Shown: positions 55,312 through 63,941 of the stretch, in pieces
Layout: the number at the start of each line of letters is the position of its first letter
How positions within the stretch are numbered: position 1 is the stretch's first letter
Assembly: GCA_019359175.1 (NCBI GenBank)
Contig: JAHHHU010000003.1
Coordinates: forward strand, 290,148 to 354,147
Length of the DNA stretch: 64,000 nucleotides
Origin: Phormidium tanganyikae FI6-MK23
GTDB taxonomy: Bacteria > Cyanobacteriota > Cyanobacteriia > Leptolyngbyales > Leptolyngbyaceae
Direction of reading: 5' to 3'
Position numbers and translations under genes: made by a program
Notes under the pieces: generated by a model
The model's database searches: none
What the model was told of the DNA's origin: nothing
Seen by the model: the letters and a program-made list of their open reading frames with translations, nothing else

Positions 55312-55806
55312 CTAGCGTTTTGCTTCCAATCCAACTGCGTGAAGTAGGATCTGCTGCTGATCTAACATTCGCAACAAACTCGCATCATCGGGATGATCCC
55401 AGCCCAATAGATGAAGGAGTCCGTGGGCAGCGAGCCAAGCGAGTTCCGTCTCTAAATTGTGGGGCGGGGCTTGTCGATCGGCGGTTTCGACCGAGATGAC
55501 AATATCCCCTAGATACAGCGGTTCAGCTTCTAATTCATCAATCTGCGGATAGTCTACCTCTAACGATGCGAATGCTAATACGTCGGTTGGCTGATCTTTG
55601 AAGCGATAATTTTGATTGAGCGACTGAATTTCTCGATCGTCGGTTAATCGCAAACTCAGTTCATACTGTTCGTGCGGGTGTAACGGTTGCTCATCCTGCA
55701 TCGGGTTGATCAACTCTAGCCACTTGCTAAACCAAATCTCCCAGGTTTCCGGCTGAATTGGCTGTTCCTGATGAAAGCAATCTTGAACGCTAACTTCAAT
55801 CTGCAT
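55312..55806 (-). CDS. ybeY: Endoribonuclease YbeY (rRNA maturation)
   Basis: A 164-residue metal-dependent endoribonuclease acting in 16S rRNA 3' processing and ribosome quality control. The zinc site is [13 protein letters not shown], giving H-x3-H-x5-H. Other landmarks are [20 protein letters not shown] and [15 protein letters not shown]. It starts at 55806, overlapping the stop of the preceding DUF3285 gene by a single base (TAATG), so translation is coupled. Family length is normal. Confidence 0.96.
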   Translation of the reverse strand: MQIEVSVQDCFHQEQPIQPETWEIWFSKWLELINPMQDEQPLHPHEQYELSLRLTDDREIQSLNQNYRFKDQPTDVLAFASLEVDYPQIDELEAEPLYLGDIVISVETADRQAPPHNLETELAWLAAHGLLHLLGWDHPDDASLLRMLDQQQILLHAVGLEAKR

Positions 55807-55982
55807 TATCGGGTTAAGTACGAAAGAACAACTAATGTACCGAGAAGCCCGATCGTGGTCAGGGCAAAGTGATAAATCGATTTTCCGCGTTTTCGCACCA
55901 TGTTCCGCATTGCCAGCTTGACGTAGCTCGGCTTCGGTTCTTGGGGCGTTTCGGTGATTTGAGTTTCAGGCGAATCGCTCAT
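55806..55982 (-). CDS. DUF3285 small membrane protein
   Basis: A 58-residue protein. Its N-terminus is acidic and Pro/Thr-rich ([20 protein letters not shown]), then [20 protein letters not shown] and one membrane helix, [15 protein letters not shown]. This is the DUF3285 family, seen across cyanobacteria, often next to ybeY and dgkA-like genes. Function not known. Start ATG at 55982 is preferred to an upstream in-frame start. Confidence 0.8.
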   Translation of the reverse strand: MSDSPETQITETPQEPKPSYVKLAMRNMVRKRGKSIYHFALTTIGLLGTLVVLSYLTR

Positions 55983-56077
55983 AATTTGGGGAAAGTTAGG
56001 GCAATTCCACTGTAACAAGTTAAGCGCCTCTGCTCTCTGTTTGCTACTCTATTAGTCATTCTTTTTATGCGCTGCTC

Positions 56078-56608
56078 ATGCCTCGTTTGACGACTACCCT
56101 CGAAGCGATTCTTTATCTCAAAGCGCAACCGTTGACGATCGCGCAATTGTCGGAATTGGCGGGATGCGATCGTCGAACGATCGAGGAAGCGCTGATGGAA
56201 CTGATGTCAGAGTATGCACATCGTGACGGTGCTTTAGAGATTGCCGAAACAGATTCGGGCTATAGTTTGCAATTGAGAGCGACGTATCAGAATTTGATTA
56301 ATGCGCTGATTCCAGCCGATTTGGGAGTTGGAGCGTTGAGGACGTTGGCGGTAGTGGCGCTAAAAGGCCCGATTAGCCAAACGGAACTGGTGGAGATTCG
56401 CGGCTCTGGCGTGTATCAGCACGTGCCGGAATTGGTGGAGATGGGCTTTGTGCGAAAACGGAAAAATTCCGATGGTCGATCGTTGTTAGTGCAGGTGACG
56501 GATAAGTTTCATCAGTATTTTCAGATCAATCAAAATGTGGGGCAGTTGATTCAGAAGAAATCTCAGCCTGTGCCGGAGGAACTGCCAGAAGAACCCGTTT
56601 TGACGTAG
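56078..56608 (+). CDS. scpB: Segregation and condensation protein B
   Basis: A 176-residue ScpB, the winged-helix kleisin-partner of the SMC-ScpAB complex that compacts and separates chromosomes. It starts MPRLTTTLEAILYLKAQPLT, with the first winged helix (IAQLSELAGCDRRTIEEALM), then the second (RTLAVVALKGPISQTELVEI, YQHVPELVEMGFVRKRKNSD). ScpA is not in this window. Divergent from DUF3285/ybeY and convergent with cysW. Confidence 0.93.
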   Translation: MPRLTTTLEAILYLKAQPLTIAQLSELAGCDRRTIEEALMELMSEYAHRDGALEIAETDSGYSLQLRATYQNLINALIPADLGVGALRTLAVVALKGPISQTELVEIRGSGVYQHVPELVEMGFVRKRKNSDGRSLLVQVTDKFHQYFQINQNVGQLIQKKSQPVPEELPEEPVLT

Positions 56609-56867
56609 ATTTGACGAGTCTTTTCGCTTCGTTTTAGATCAACTCAAGAAACTAAAATGATCGAAATTCTGGCAACTTCTTAGTAACCACGATCGTAGTT
56701 TCTTTTCTCCGAGCGATCATTTCTTTCTTAGAAAGGATCACTCCGCTTTAAAGAAGAAAAAATTTGTTCTGAGAAAGAAGTATTTCAATTTAAAAAAGAA
56801 ACGTCCCTACCCGAGGATAGAAACGCGATCGAAATCATTCAAACTTTCTAAGCCTGATCCTAAAATC

Positions 56868-57722
56868 CTATTCCTCATCCCGAATTCGTGTTTTGCGCTG
56901 CATAATCTCCTTAACTACCAGCGTCACGACTGCTAACAGCGCCAACAACACCGCAGCCGAATAAGCCGATTCCGTCGCGTACTGCTTGTATTCTTCTTCC
57001 ACAAACAGCGGCAAACTCTGCGTTTTTCCCGCCAGGTTCCCCGATACGACCGAAACCGCACCGAACTCGCCCATCGCTCTTGCATTCGTCAAAATCAACC
57101 CGTAGAGCAATCCCCAGCGAATACTCGGAAGCGTCACCCGCCAAAATGTTTGCCAGCTATTTGCCCCCAGCGTACTTGCCGCTTCTTCTTGCTCTGGACC
57201 AATCTCATCCAGCACCGGAATCACTTCCCGCGCTACAAATGGCAGGCTCACAAACATCGTTGCCAACACCATTCCTGGAAACGCAAAAATAATCTTGATA
57301 TCTGCGGATTGCAAAGCAGGTCCAAACCAACCATTGCGCCCGTACAGTAACACCAACATCAATCCAGCAACGACAGGCGAGATGGCAAACGGTAAATCGA
57401 TGATGCTTAACAGTAAAGCGCGACCGCGAAACTGTCTACGCGCTAACGCCCAAGCTGCACATAGTCCAAACACAGTATTGAGCGGAACTGAGATTGCAGC
57501 AAGCGCGATCGTCAATTTCACCGCTGTAATAAAGTTCGGCTGCTGCAAATTCGCGAGAAACGGGCCCACTCCCTTCCTAAATGCCTGGTAAAAGACATTG
57601 ATCGCGGGAATGTAAATGACCAACGCGAGAAACCCGATCGAGATCGTAATCAAAACGACCGGAACCCACTCGATTTTCTTTGCCGCTCGCTTAGACCGGG
57701 GCAATTCAACGATCGTACTCAT
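56868..57722 (-). CDS. cysW: Sulfate ABC transporter permease CysW
   Basis: A 284-residue permease with six membrane helices. The cytoplasmic EAA-type loop is EEAASTLGANSWQTFWRVTL, which docks the ATPase. Other family stretches are GRALLLSIIDLPFAISPVVA and ARAMGEFGAVSVVSGN. It begins three bases after cysT, so the two are translationally linked. The usual next gene, cysA (ATPase), is missing; a convergent scpB gene follows instead. Confidence 0.95.
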   Translation of the reverse strand: MSTIVELPRSKRAAKKIEWVPVVLITISIGFLALVIYIPAINVFYQAFRKGVGPFLANLQQPNFITAVKLTIALAAISVPLNTVFGLCAAWALARRQFRGRALLLSIIDLPFAISPVVAGLMLVLLYGRNGWFGPALQSADIKIIFAFPGMVLATMFVSLPFVAREVIPVLDEIGPEQEEAASTLGANSWQTFWRVTLPSIRWGLLYGLILTNARAMGEFGAVSVVSGNLAGKTQSLPLFVEEEYKQYATESAYSAAVLLALLAVVTLVVKEIMQRKTRIRDEE

Positions 57723-57725
57723 GAG

Positions 57726-58622
57726 CTAATGTCCTACTCGTCGGTTTGAAGAACTGGTATCGTAGCGCCGACCCCAAGCTTGCAATAGATTCAAGCCCAA
57801 GAGCATCACTAGCGAGATCAATAGCAATACAACTCCGATTACCGTTGCGCCTGCATAGTCGTATTGTTCTAAACGTTGAAAAATCAATACGGGTGCAATC
57901 AAATCCTTAAATGGTGTATTTGAAGCAATGATCACAGTTGAGCCATACTCACCGACTGCACGTGAGAATCCCAATGCAACACCTGTGAGAATCGCAGGTA
58001 GCAACGGTGGCAAAATCACGTGACGAAACGTTTCCCACTCTGATGCGCCCAAGCTCCAAGCTGCTTCCTCGATTTCTTTTTCCATCTCCGCTAACACAGG
58101 CTGAACAGTGCGGATCACAAACGGCAACGAGATAAAGATCATCGCAATCCCAACACCCAATCGCGTGAATGCAATTTTGATTCCGAATGGTGCAAACAGC
58201 GATCCGATCCACCCGTTTTCGCTGTAAACCGTTGCTAGAGTCAATCCTGCAACCGAAGTCGGAAGCGCAAACGGCAAGTCAACCGAAGCATCAACAAACC
58301 GCTTTAAGGGAAAGTCATATCGCACTAACACCCAAGCGATCAAAGTGCCGAACACACCATTGATCAGCGCTGCGACCAGCGAAGTTGTAAAGGTAATATC
58401 ATATGTCGCAAGCGCGATCGGACTTGTGGCAATGCTCCAAAATTTCGCAAATCCAACCGTCGATGCTTTTAATAACATCGCGGCAACAGGCACAAACAGC
58501 ATGATGGTGAGATACCCCATCATGATCCGCCATGTCCAAGGAGCCTGAACAATCGATCGAACTAACACTTTCCAAATTGGGACTTTCTCAGAGTCCGCCG
58601 GACTGGAAGCAACCATCATCAA
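57726..58622 (-). CDS. cysT: Sulfate ABC transporter permease CysT
   Basis: A 298-residue permease partner of CysW. Six helices, EAA loop [20 protein letters not shown], and the typical [20 protein letters not shown] and [17 protein letters not shown]. Starts with three Met codons, MMMVASS, of which any could be used. It is 64 bases after sbpA in the order sbpA-cysT-cysW. The transporter imports sulfate (and thiosulfate) into the cytoplasm and is usually induced by sulfur starvation. Confidence 0.95.
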   Translation of the reverse strand: MMMVASSPADSEKVPIWKVLVRSIVQAPWTWRIMMGYLTIMLFVPVAAMLLKASTVGFAKFWSIATSPIALATYDITFTTSLVAALINGVFGTLIAWVLVRYDFPLKRFVDASVDLPFALPTSVAGLTLATVYSENGWIGSLFAPFGIKIAFTRLGVGIAMIFISLPFVIRTVQPVLAEMEKEIEEAAWSLGASEWETFRHVILPPLLPAILTGVALGFSRAVGEYGSTVIIASNTPFKDLIAPVLIFQRLEQYDYAGATVIGVVLLLISLVMLLGLNLLQAWGRRYDTSSSNRRVGH

Positions 58623-58686
58623 TTACTCCAAATGAAATTCCGCGATCGCGCTTTGAACTGCGATCGCGGATCAACTATCCACTCTA

Positions 58687-59829
58687 CTACTGTTTGGAAG
58701 CCGCTAGCGTTTGATCAAACTCGCCGCCATCTTCAAAGAATTTCTTCTGCACTTCATCCCAGCCACCGAAGTCTTTGATCGATGCTAATGTCTTCACTTC
58801 TGGTAGTTTTGCCGTATCCGCTTTGGTTGCCGCACTCGCATCCAGCGGACGATACCCAAGCTTGAGAAATTCCGCCTGTGCTTCTGGCGTAAATAGATAC
58901 TTCACAAACGCTTCTGCAACTTCGCGCGTGCCATGTTTATCGACATTTTGATCGACCACTGCGACGGGAGTATCAATTGAGATATTCACATCCGGCGCAA
59001 CATAATCGAGCTTTTCGCCTTTTTGCTTTGCTAAGATCACTTCGTTTTCGTAGTTGATCAGCGCATCTCCTTGACCTTGTTTCGCAAAGGCATCGGTCGC
59101 CTCACGCGCATCTTTTGCTAAGACTGCAACATTCTTGTATGCCTTCGCGACAAACTCTCTCGCTTTCGCTTCATCGTTGTTGTTGCGCTTGAGGGCATCA
59201 TTCCACAACACCAGATAATTCCATCGCGCCCCGCCCGAAGTCTTCGGATCAGCCGTAACCCACTTCACATCGTCACGAGTCAAATCTTGAAAGGTTTTAA
59301 TGTTCTTTGGATTTCCAGGACGAACCACGATCGCGGCAACGGTTTTCGCCACGGTTCCATTGTTCGGAACTTTAGATGTCCAGTCTGGCTTCACCAGTCC
59401 AGCGTTCACCAGTTTTCCGGTATCGGCTGCCAGTGCCAAATGGGTAACATCTGCTTCCAAACCGTCAACGACTGCGCGAGTTTGAGAACCCGAACCGCCA
59501 TAGCTTTGCCGAAAAGTAACGGTTTGACCTTTTTCTTTTTTCCACTGTTCAACGAACTTAGGAATAATTGCGTCATGCGCTGCTTTCGGAATCGCATAGG
59601 AAACGAGCGTCAATTCGACCTCTTTACTTTGATTAGAAACAGGGCTAGCGTTTCCTCCTGCCGTGGGGGTTGAAGCATTATCTCCACCACCACAAGCCGC
59701 GATCGCGAAACTCAAACTTGCCCCGATGACAAACAGCGAAATCGATTTCCGCATCGATCGCGCTGCCCAAAATGATTGGAATATTTGGGCAATTCTCGCC
59801 CACTGTCTATCGAATCGCCAACCCTTCAT
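58687..59829 (-). CDS. sbpA: Sulfate-binding lipoprotein
   Basis: A 380-residue periplasmic solute-binding protein of the SbpA/Sbp family. The N-terminus holds a longer leader than usual, with RKSISLFVIGASLSFAIAAC giving a lipobox, so the mature protein is lipid-anchored. Sulfate-site segments are SYAIPKAAHDAIIPKF, SYGGSGSQTRAVVDGLEADV, DPKTSGGARWNYLVLW and LINYENEVIL. ATG at 59829 has AAGGAG seven bases upstream; an internal Met start 25 codons later lacks one. A 26-base inverted repeat (GAATGT / ACATTC, 59900-59925) lies in the upstream region and may bind a regulator. Confidence 0.95.
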   Translation of the reverse strand: MKGWRFDRQWARIAQIFQSFWAARSMRKSISLFVIGASLSFAIAACGGGDNASTPTAGGNASPVSNQSKEVELTLVSYAIPKAAHDAIIPKFVEQWKKEKGQTVTFRQSYGGSGSQTRAVVDGLEADVTHLALAADTGKLVNAGLVKPDWTSKVPNNGTVAKTVAAIVVRPGNPKNIKTFQDLTRDDVKWVTADPKTSGGARWNYLVLWNDALKRNNNDEAKAREFVAKAYKNVAVLAKDAREATDAFAKQGQGDALINYENEVILAKQKGEKLDYVAPDVNISIDTPVAVVDQNVDKHGTREVAEAFVKYLFTPEAQAEFLKLGYRPLDASAATKADTAKLPEVKTLASIKDFGGWDEVQKKFFEDGGEFDQTLAASKQ

Positions 59830-60059
59830 CGTGTTCTCCTTGCATTCTACGGTTTGTCACCGGTATTGCCGTATTTTCTTCGACTTATATCGTATCGAGG
59901 AATGTCAAAGATCGCAATAACATTCTCCGATTTCTTGAGTGACTTATGTGGGTTTCCGGCTCAATCCAGACAAACAGCGGCAACATATTCTGGGTGATAG
60001 ATGTCAGATTGTGTTTCTATCTGTAGACTGGAAACGCACTGCAACTCTTCCACTGCCCC

Positions 60060-61373
60060 ATGCTGACGCGTTTTTCTAAAGGTGCGATCGTAGTGTTAGC
60101 GCTCGTGGCCTTGGGTTCCTGTACTGCCCGAACTTCTGAAACGGTGAGTGAGCCTGAACCCCAAGCCGCGCAAGCTTCCACCCCAAGCCGCACGATTCGG
60201 ACTGAAGTTCTCAATCCGCAACCGATTCGCGTAGATCTCGCGCAACTCCCGCAGCCCAACGCCACAGAAAGCGCCTCAAAACCCCCCGATGTCGTGCCGA
60301 TTCCTGACGATCCAGTCCTGCGGGTTCCGGCAGGATTTACCGTCAACGTCTTTGCGGAAGGACTCGATCGACCGCGTTGGCTTGCCTTGACTCCAAACGG
60401 CAATGTTCTTGTCACTGAAACCAGCCAGAATCGCATTACGCTATTGCAGCCAAAAGATGGGGTTGCGACTAATCGTCGCCCGTTTGCCACAGCGGAGAAT
60501 GGACTAAATCTACCGTTTGGCATGACGTTTGCGGGCGATTCGTTTTTTGTGGGCAACACCGATGCAGTCTTGCGGTTTCCTTACACGAACGATCGCATTT
60601 CAGGACGGGGTGAAAAAATTACCGAACTTCCAGGACAAGGCTACAACCAGCATTGGACAAGAAATGTAGTCGCGTCGCCAGATGGACAAAAGCTTTATGT
60701 TTCAGTGGGATCGCGCTCGAATGCCGATGAAGAACCTTTGCCGCGTGCTTCGGTTCAAGTGATGAATTTAGACGGCAGCGATCGACAAACGTTTGCCTCT
60801 GGATTGAGAAATCCGGTCGGACTTGATTTTAATCCCGCAACGGGCGCACTTTTCGCAACGGTGAATGAACGCGATCAGATTGGAGATGGCTTAGTCCCGG
60901 ACTATCTGACTCAAGTGAACGCAGGCGAATTTTACGGCTGGCCCTACACCTATCTCGCACCCGATCGACTCGATCCCCGACATCTCAAAGCTGATGGAAA
61001 AAGCACCCGTCCCGATCTCGCTGCCAAAACGCGTACCCCAGATGTTTTATTTGAAGCGCATTCTGCGGCATTAGGATTGCGGTTTTACACGGGGAATACG
61101 TTTCCGGAAAAATACCGCAATGGTGCATTTGTGGCATTCCGGGGATCATGGAATCGCTCACAGGGAACTGGATATAAGATCGTATTCGTGCCGTTTAGTG
61201 ATGGTCGCCCTCAAGGGCAGTACGAAGATTTTCTCACCGGATTTCTGCTCGATCCCAAAGTTCCCACGACTTGGGGAAGACCTGTTGCGCTTCTCGTTCT
61301 CAACGATGGCAGTCTTTTGTTTACCGACGAAGCCAACAATCGGATTTATCGCGTGCAGTATGCTGCAAAATGA
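60060..61373 (+). CDS. PQQ-type sugar (sorbosone) dehydrogenase-like lipoprotein
   Basis: A 437-residue protein of the soluble glucose/sorbosone dehydrogenase beta-propeller family. Lipobox LVALGSC near residue 20 predicts a lipid-anchored periplasmic protein. A Pro/Ser-rich linker precedes the propeller (DPVLRVPAGFTVNVFAEGLD, GFTVNVFAEGLDRPRWLALT, NQHWTRNVVASPDGQKLYVS). WGRPVALLVLNDGSLLFTDE is the final blade. In most cyanobacteria no PQQ synthesis is known, so the true cofactor and substrate are uncertain. Confidence 0.9.
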   Translation: MLTRFSKGAIVVLALVALGSCTARTSETVSEPEPQAAQASTPSRTIRTEVLNPQPIRVDLAQLPQPNATESASKPPDVVPIPDDPVLRVPAGFTVNVFAEGLDRPRWLALTPNGNVLVTETSQNRITLLQPKDGVATNRRPFATAENGLNLPFGMTFAGDSFFVGNTDAVLRFPYTNDRISGRGEKITELPGQGYNQHWTRNVVASPDGQKLYVSVGSRSNADEEPLPRASVQVMNLDGSDRQTFASGLRNPVGLDFNPATGALFATVNERDQIGDGLVPDYLTQVNAGEFYGWPYTYLAPDRLDPRHLKADGKSTRPDLAAKTRTPDVLFEAHSAALGLRFYTGNTFPEKYRNGAFVAFRGSWNRSQGTGYKIVFVPFSDGRPQGQYEDFLTGFLLDPKVPTTWGRPVALLVLNDGSLLFTDEANNRIYRVQYAAK

Positions 61374-61403
61374 TCGGCATTGCTGCACGAGGAATCGCAT
61401 ATC

Positions 61404-61583
61404 ATGGATTTTCTCAAACAAATCGGTTTAGCATTGCTGGGCGGATGGATTATTGGGATCGCGTTCGGCTGGCTAAAACTTCCTGCTCCGGTTCCACCTT
61501 TTCTTGGGTTAGTCGGAGCAACAGGCGTTTTGATCGGCGGATACTGCTACGAACTGCTCATGCGATTCTTCACTCGTTCATAA
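61404..61583 (+). CDS. XapX-domain small membrane protein
   Basis: A 59-residue protein with two membrane segments: QIGLALLGGWIIGIAFGWL and GLVGATGVLIGGYCYELLM, joined by the LPAPVPPFLG loop. This is the XapX (DUF1427) pattern, named from a possible link to xanthosine uptake but with no proven role. ATG at 61404 is chosen; GAGG lies twelve bases upstream. Thirty bases after the dehydrogenase-like gene. Confidence 0.85.
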   Translation: MDFLKQIGLALLGGWIIGIAFGWLKLPAPVPPFLGLVGATGVLIGGYCYELLMRFFTRS

Positions 61584-61637
61584 CGATCGCTCGTTCCCCT
61601 GAGATACTAGATAAAGTGAAGTTGAGGAGATCACCTT

Positions 61638-62450
61638 TTGAGTAATGCTAGTCAACCAGGAAAACCTCCACAAGAAGATCCGCCTTCATTTGACGATATT
61701 CCGATCGCAGTCCGCGAAACAGTCGTCGAATCCAAGCCGAAAGCTCGATCACTGACTTGGCTTTTGTGGCTGGGTGGATTGATTACGATCGCGCTGGTTT
61801 CGGGTGGTAGTTGGTTCGCGTATCAAGCTTCACAAGTTCGCACTGGAGTCACTGCTTCTCCTTCTCCTTCTCCTTCTCCGATCGCGTCGGTCAGTCCCTC
61901 ACCCACTGATGATCGAGTTTTGAATCATTTCGCGTATCCCGAAGCGCCACAGTCGGAACTTGAAGCGGTGAGCGCAGATGATGGAATTAAAATGCGATCG
62001 GTCGCTGCAAAATCGTTTCGAGAGATGGTCGCAGCAGCGAGTGCAGAAGGAGTGATTTTGAATCCGCTGTCAGCATTTCGATCAATTAGCGAACAGCAGC
62101 AAGTTTACTTCAACGTCAAAGCAGAACGAGCGCAAACCCTGGAGCAAAGAGCGCTAGTGAGCGCACCACCCGGATATAGCGAACATCACACCGGATATGC
62201 GATCGATATCGGAGATGGCAACGTTCCCGCGACGAATCTCAGCCCAGATTTTGAAAACACTCCTGCATTCAAATGGCTGAATGAGAACGCAACTAAGTTC
62301 AATTTCGAGATGTCATTTCCGCGAGGGAACAAACAAGGCGTAACTTACGAACCTTGGCACTGGCGATTTGTGGGAGATAAAGCAAGTTTAGAATTGTTCT
62401 ATAAAGCGAGAGAGTTTCAGCAACAAGCGTCCCCTACTCCTTCACCATGA
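61638..62450 (+). CDS. D-alanyl-D-alanine carboxypeptidase, VanY type (M15B)
   Basis: A 270-residue membrane-anchored peptidase. One membrane helix lies at residues about 36-58 (LTWLLWLGGLITIALVSGGS), then a Ser/Pro linker (PSPSPSPIAS) and the M15B domain. Metal and catalytic motifs are GYSEHHTGYAIDIGD (H and D ligands) and YEPWHWRF (E and H). It trims stem peptides of peptidoglycan. There is no ATG before the membrane helix, and the TTG at 61638 has GAGGAG nine bases upstream, so TTG is the start. It overlaps the next gene by four bases. Confidence 0.92.
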   Translation: MSNASQPGKPPQEDPPSFDDIPIAVRETVVESKPKARSLTWLLWLGGLITIALVSGGSWFAYQASQVRTGVTASPSPSPSPIASVSPSPTDDRVLNHFAYPEAPQSELEAVSADDGIKMRSVAAKSFREMVAAASAEGVILNPLSAFRSISEQQQVYFNVKAERAQTLEQRALVSAPPGYSEHHTGYAIDIGDGNVPATNLSPDFENTPAFKWLNENATKFNFEMSFPRGNKQGVTYEPWHWRFVGDKASLELFYKAREFQQQASPTPSP

Positions 62451-63124
62451 ATCAAACTGCTTTCAATCTCGTTGCCATTGGTATCTTCGCAATGACACTT
62501 TCGACATTGCTTGGCCCATTGCTGAATATTCCTCCAGCGGTTCCCGCGATCGCAACTTTCAGCATTTTAGGATTCGCAACGCTCGATTCTTTCCAGTGGC
62601 AGGGAAAATTCGGCTCGATCGCGCTCGATTGGTTTGCGAGTTTTTCACCGGAACATCGCGATCGAGTGATTCGCCATGAAGCCGGACATTTTCTCACCGC
62701 TCAACAACTCGAAATTCCGGTCGTAAGCTATACGTTGAATGCTTGGGAAGCGTTTCGGCAAGGTCGATCGGGACAAGGCGGAGTGCAATTTGACACAGAA
62801 GAACTTGAAGCTGAATTAAAGCAGGGTAAGCTTTCCGCTCAATTAGTCGAGCGCTACTGTACGGTTTGGATGGCGGGAATCGCAGCGGAACAGTTAGCGT
62901 ATGGCAACTCTGAAGGGGGAACTGACGATCGACAAAAGTTCCGCGAGACATTAGTAAAACTGGGAATTCCGGCATCGGAACTGCCTCAGCGCGAGAGACT
63001 CTCGATTCTCAGAGCAAAAGAGCTTTTGCAGAAACATGAATCCGCTTACGATGCGTTAGTGGTCGCATTGCAGGAAAAACAATCGATCGAACAGTGCTAC
63101 AGTGCGATTCAGAGTGCCGGATAA
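62447..63124 (+). CDS. M41-like zinc metallopeptidase without AAA domain
   Basis: A 225-residue protein. Two hydrophobic segments at the N-terminus (about 8-28, 32-50) suggest a membrane anchor. The zinc motif RVIRHEAGHFLTAQQLEIPV contains HEAGH, as in FtsH (M41), and WMAGIAAEQLAYGNSEGGTD matches the AAE and GG-DD segments that provide the third ligand. The AAA ATPase domain is absent, so it cannot unfold substrates itself. Overlaps the carboxypeptidase gene by four bases, suggesting shared membrane or envelope duty. Related cyanobacterial proteins exist with no known substrate. Confidence 0.85.
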   Translation: MNQTAFNLVAIGIFAMTLSTLLGPLLNIPPAVPAIATFSILGFATLDSFQWQGKFGSIALDWFASFSPEHRDRVIRHEAGHFLTAQQLEIPVVSYTLNAWEAFRQGRSGQGGVQFDTEELEAELKQGKLSAQLVERYCTVWMAGIAAEQLAYGNSEGGTDDRQKFRETLVKLGIPASELPQRERLSILRAKELLQKHESAYDALVVALQEKQSIEQCYSAIQSAG

Positions 63125-63316
63125 ACAAAGCTATGTGTCTTAGAATCGCGATCGTTGTGATTTGAGAGCAGAGCAATTTTACCAATAAGTAAACAGCAAG
63201 AATCCTAAATCAGATTGCGAGAAACTAACGGCTCAAATCAGCGGCGGCAGACGACTTTGGAATCAACACTAGATGTTCTCGCCCGTCCGCTTCATTGGGG
63301 TTGTTATGCTGCCGTG

Positions 63317-63658
63317 TTAATCTTCGCTAATCTCTACTAATTCTTCGCCAGAACCTAACAACTCCAGTGCATCCGCTAAAGTTGAGCTTAGAATCTCGCG
63401 TAACCGATCGTTCGATGTATTTCCACAGGTTAACCAAATAATTTGCGGCGGTGCTTCGAGACGCTCAACTAAATCCACAAAGTCGCTATCCTTAGTCATA
63501 AATATAACTCCTTAAGCTTTTGCAGCCTCAAAGATTTCGGGGTCTTCAGCATCCCTCAACCCAAGATCCCGTAGGGCTAATGCTGTAACTTTGAATGTGC
63601 TTGTAATCCAGATTGCGATTGCGGGTGACAAATGTGCGTCAATCCAGATTGTTGTCAT
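63317..63658 (-). pseudogene. DUF5615 PIN-like toxin gene split by an in-frame stop
   Basis: The frame from 63658 encodes MTTIWIDAHLSPAIAIWITS, then LALRDLGLRDAEDPEIFEAA, the normal DUF5615 start. Codon 49 is TAA (63512-63514). In the same frame the family continues with GVIF, MTKDSDFVDLVERLEAPPQI and WLTCGNTSNDRL, so a single substitution made the stop. Right at the stop sits TTAAGGAG, eight bases before ATG 63499, so the C-terminal 60 residues could be translated separately. The start overlaps the DUF433 stop by four bases. Toxin activity is probably lost. Confidence 0.85.
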
Positions 63659-63903
63659 GCGACTAATACAGGATGATTGAGTTTACGTGAAGCATAGGCA
63701 AGAGATGCCTTTAAATCATCCATTTCCAGATCTGGTAATTCCTCCAAAATTTGTTCAGCACTAAGTCCTGCTGCAAATAAATCTAAAACATCAGACACTC
63801 GAATTCTCATGCCACGAATGCAGGGACGACCACCACACTGTCTAGGGTTTACCGTGATTCGTTCAAGTAGATTTGATACCAAATTGAAGAAAGGGAGTGA
63901 CAA
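63655..63903 (-). CDS. DUF433 antitoxin-type protein
   Basis: An 82-residue DUF433 protein. The core LLERITVNPRQCGGRPCIRG, MRIRVSDVLDLFAAGLSAEQ and ILEELPDLEMDDLKASLAYA is complete and contains the helix-turn-helix. DUF433 genes usually precede DUF5615 PIN-like toxins and bind DNA to control the pair. The given start is a TTG with no ribosome site; the first ten residues are not typical of the family, and an IS630-like gene starts 38 bases upstream on the other strand, so the original start region may have been altered. Confidence 0.87.
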   Translation of the reverse strand: MSLPFFNLVSNLLERITVNPRQCGGRPCIRGMRIRVSDVLDLFAAGLSAEQILEELPDLEMDDLKASLAYASRKLNHPVLVA

Positions 63904-63941
63904 ATGAGATACTGAGTTCTACCGTGTGGAGAAAAACAGCA

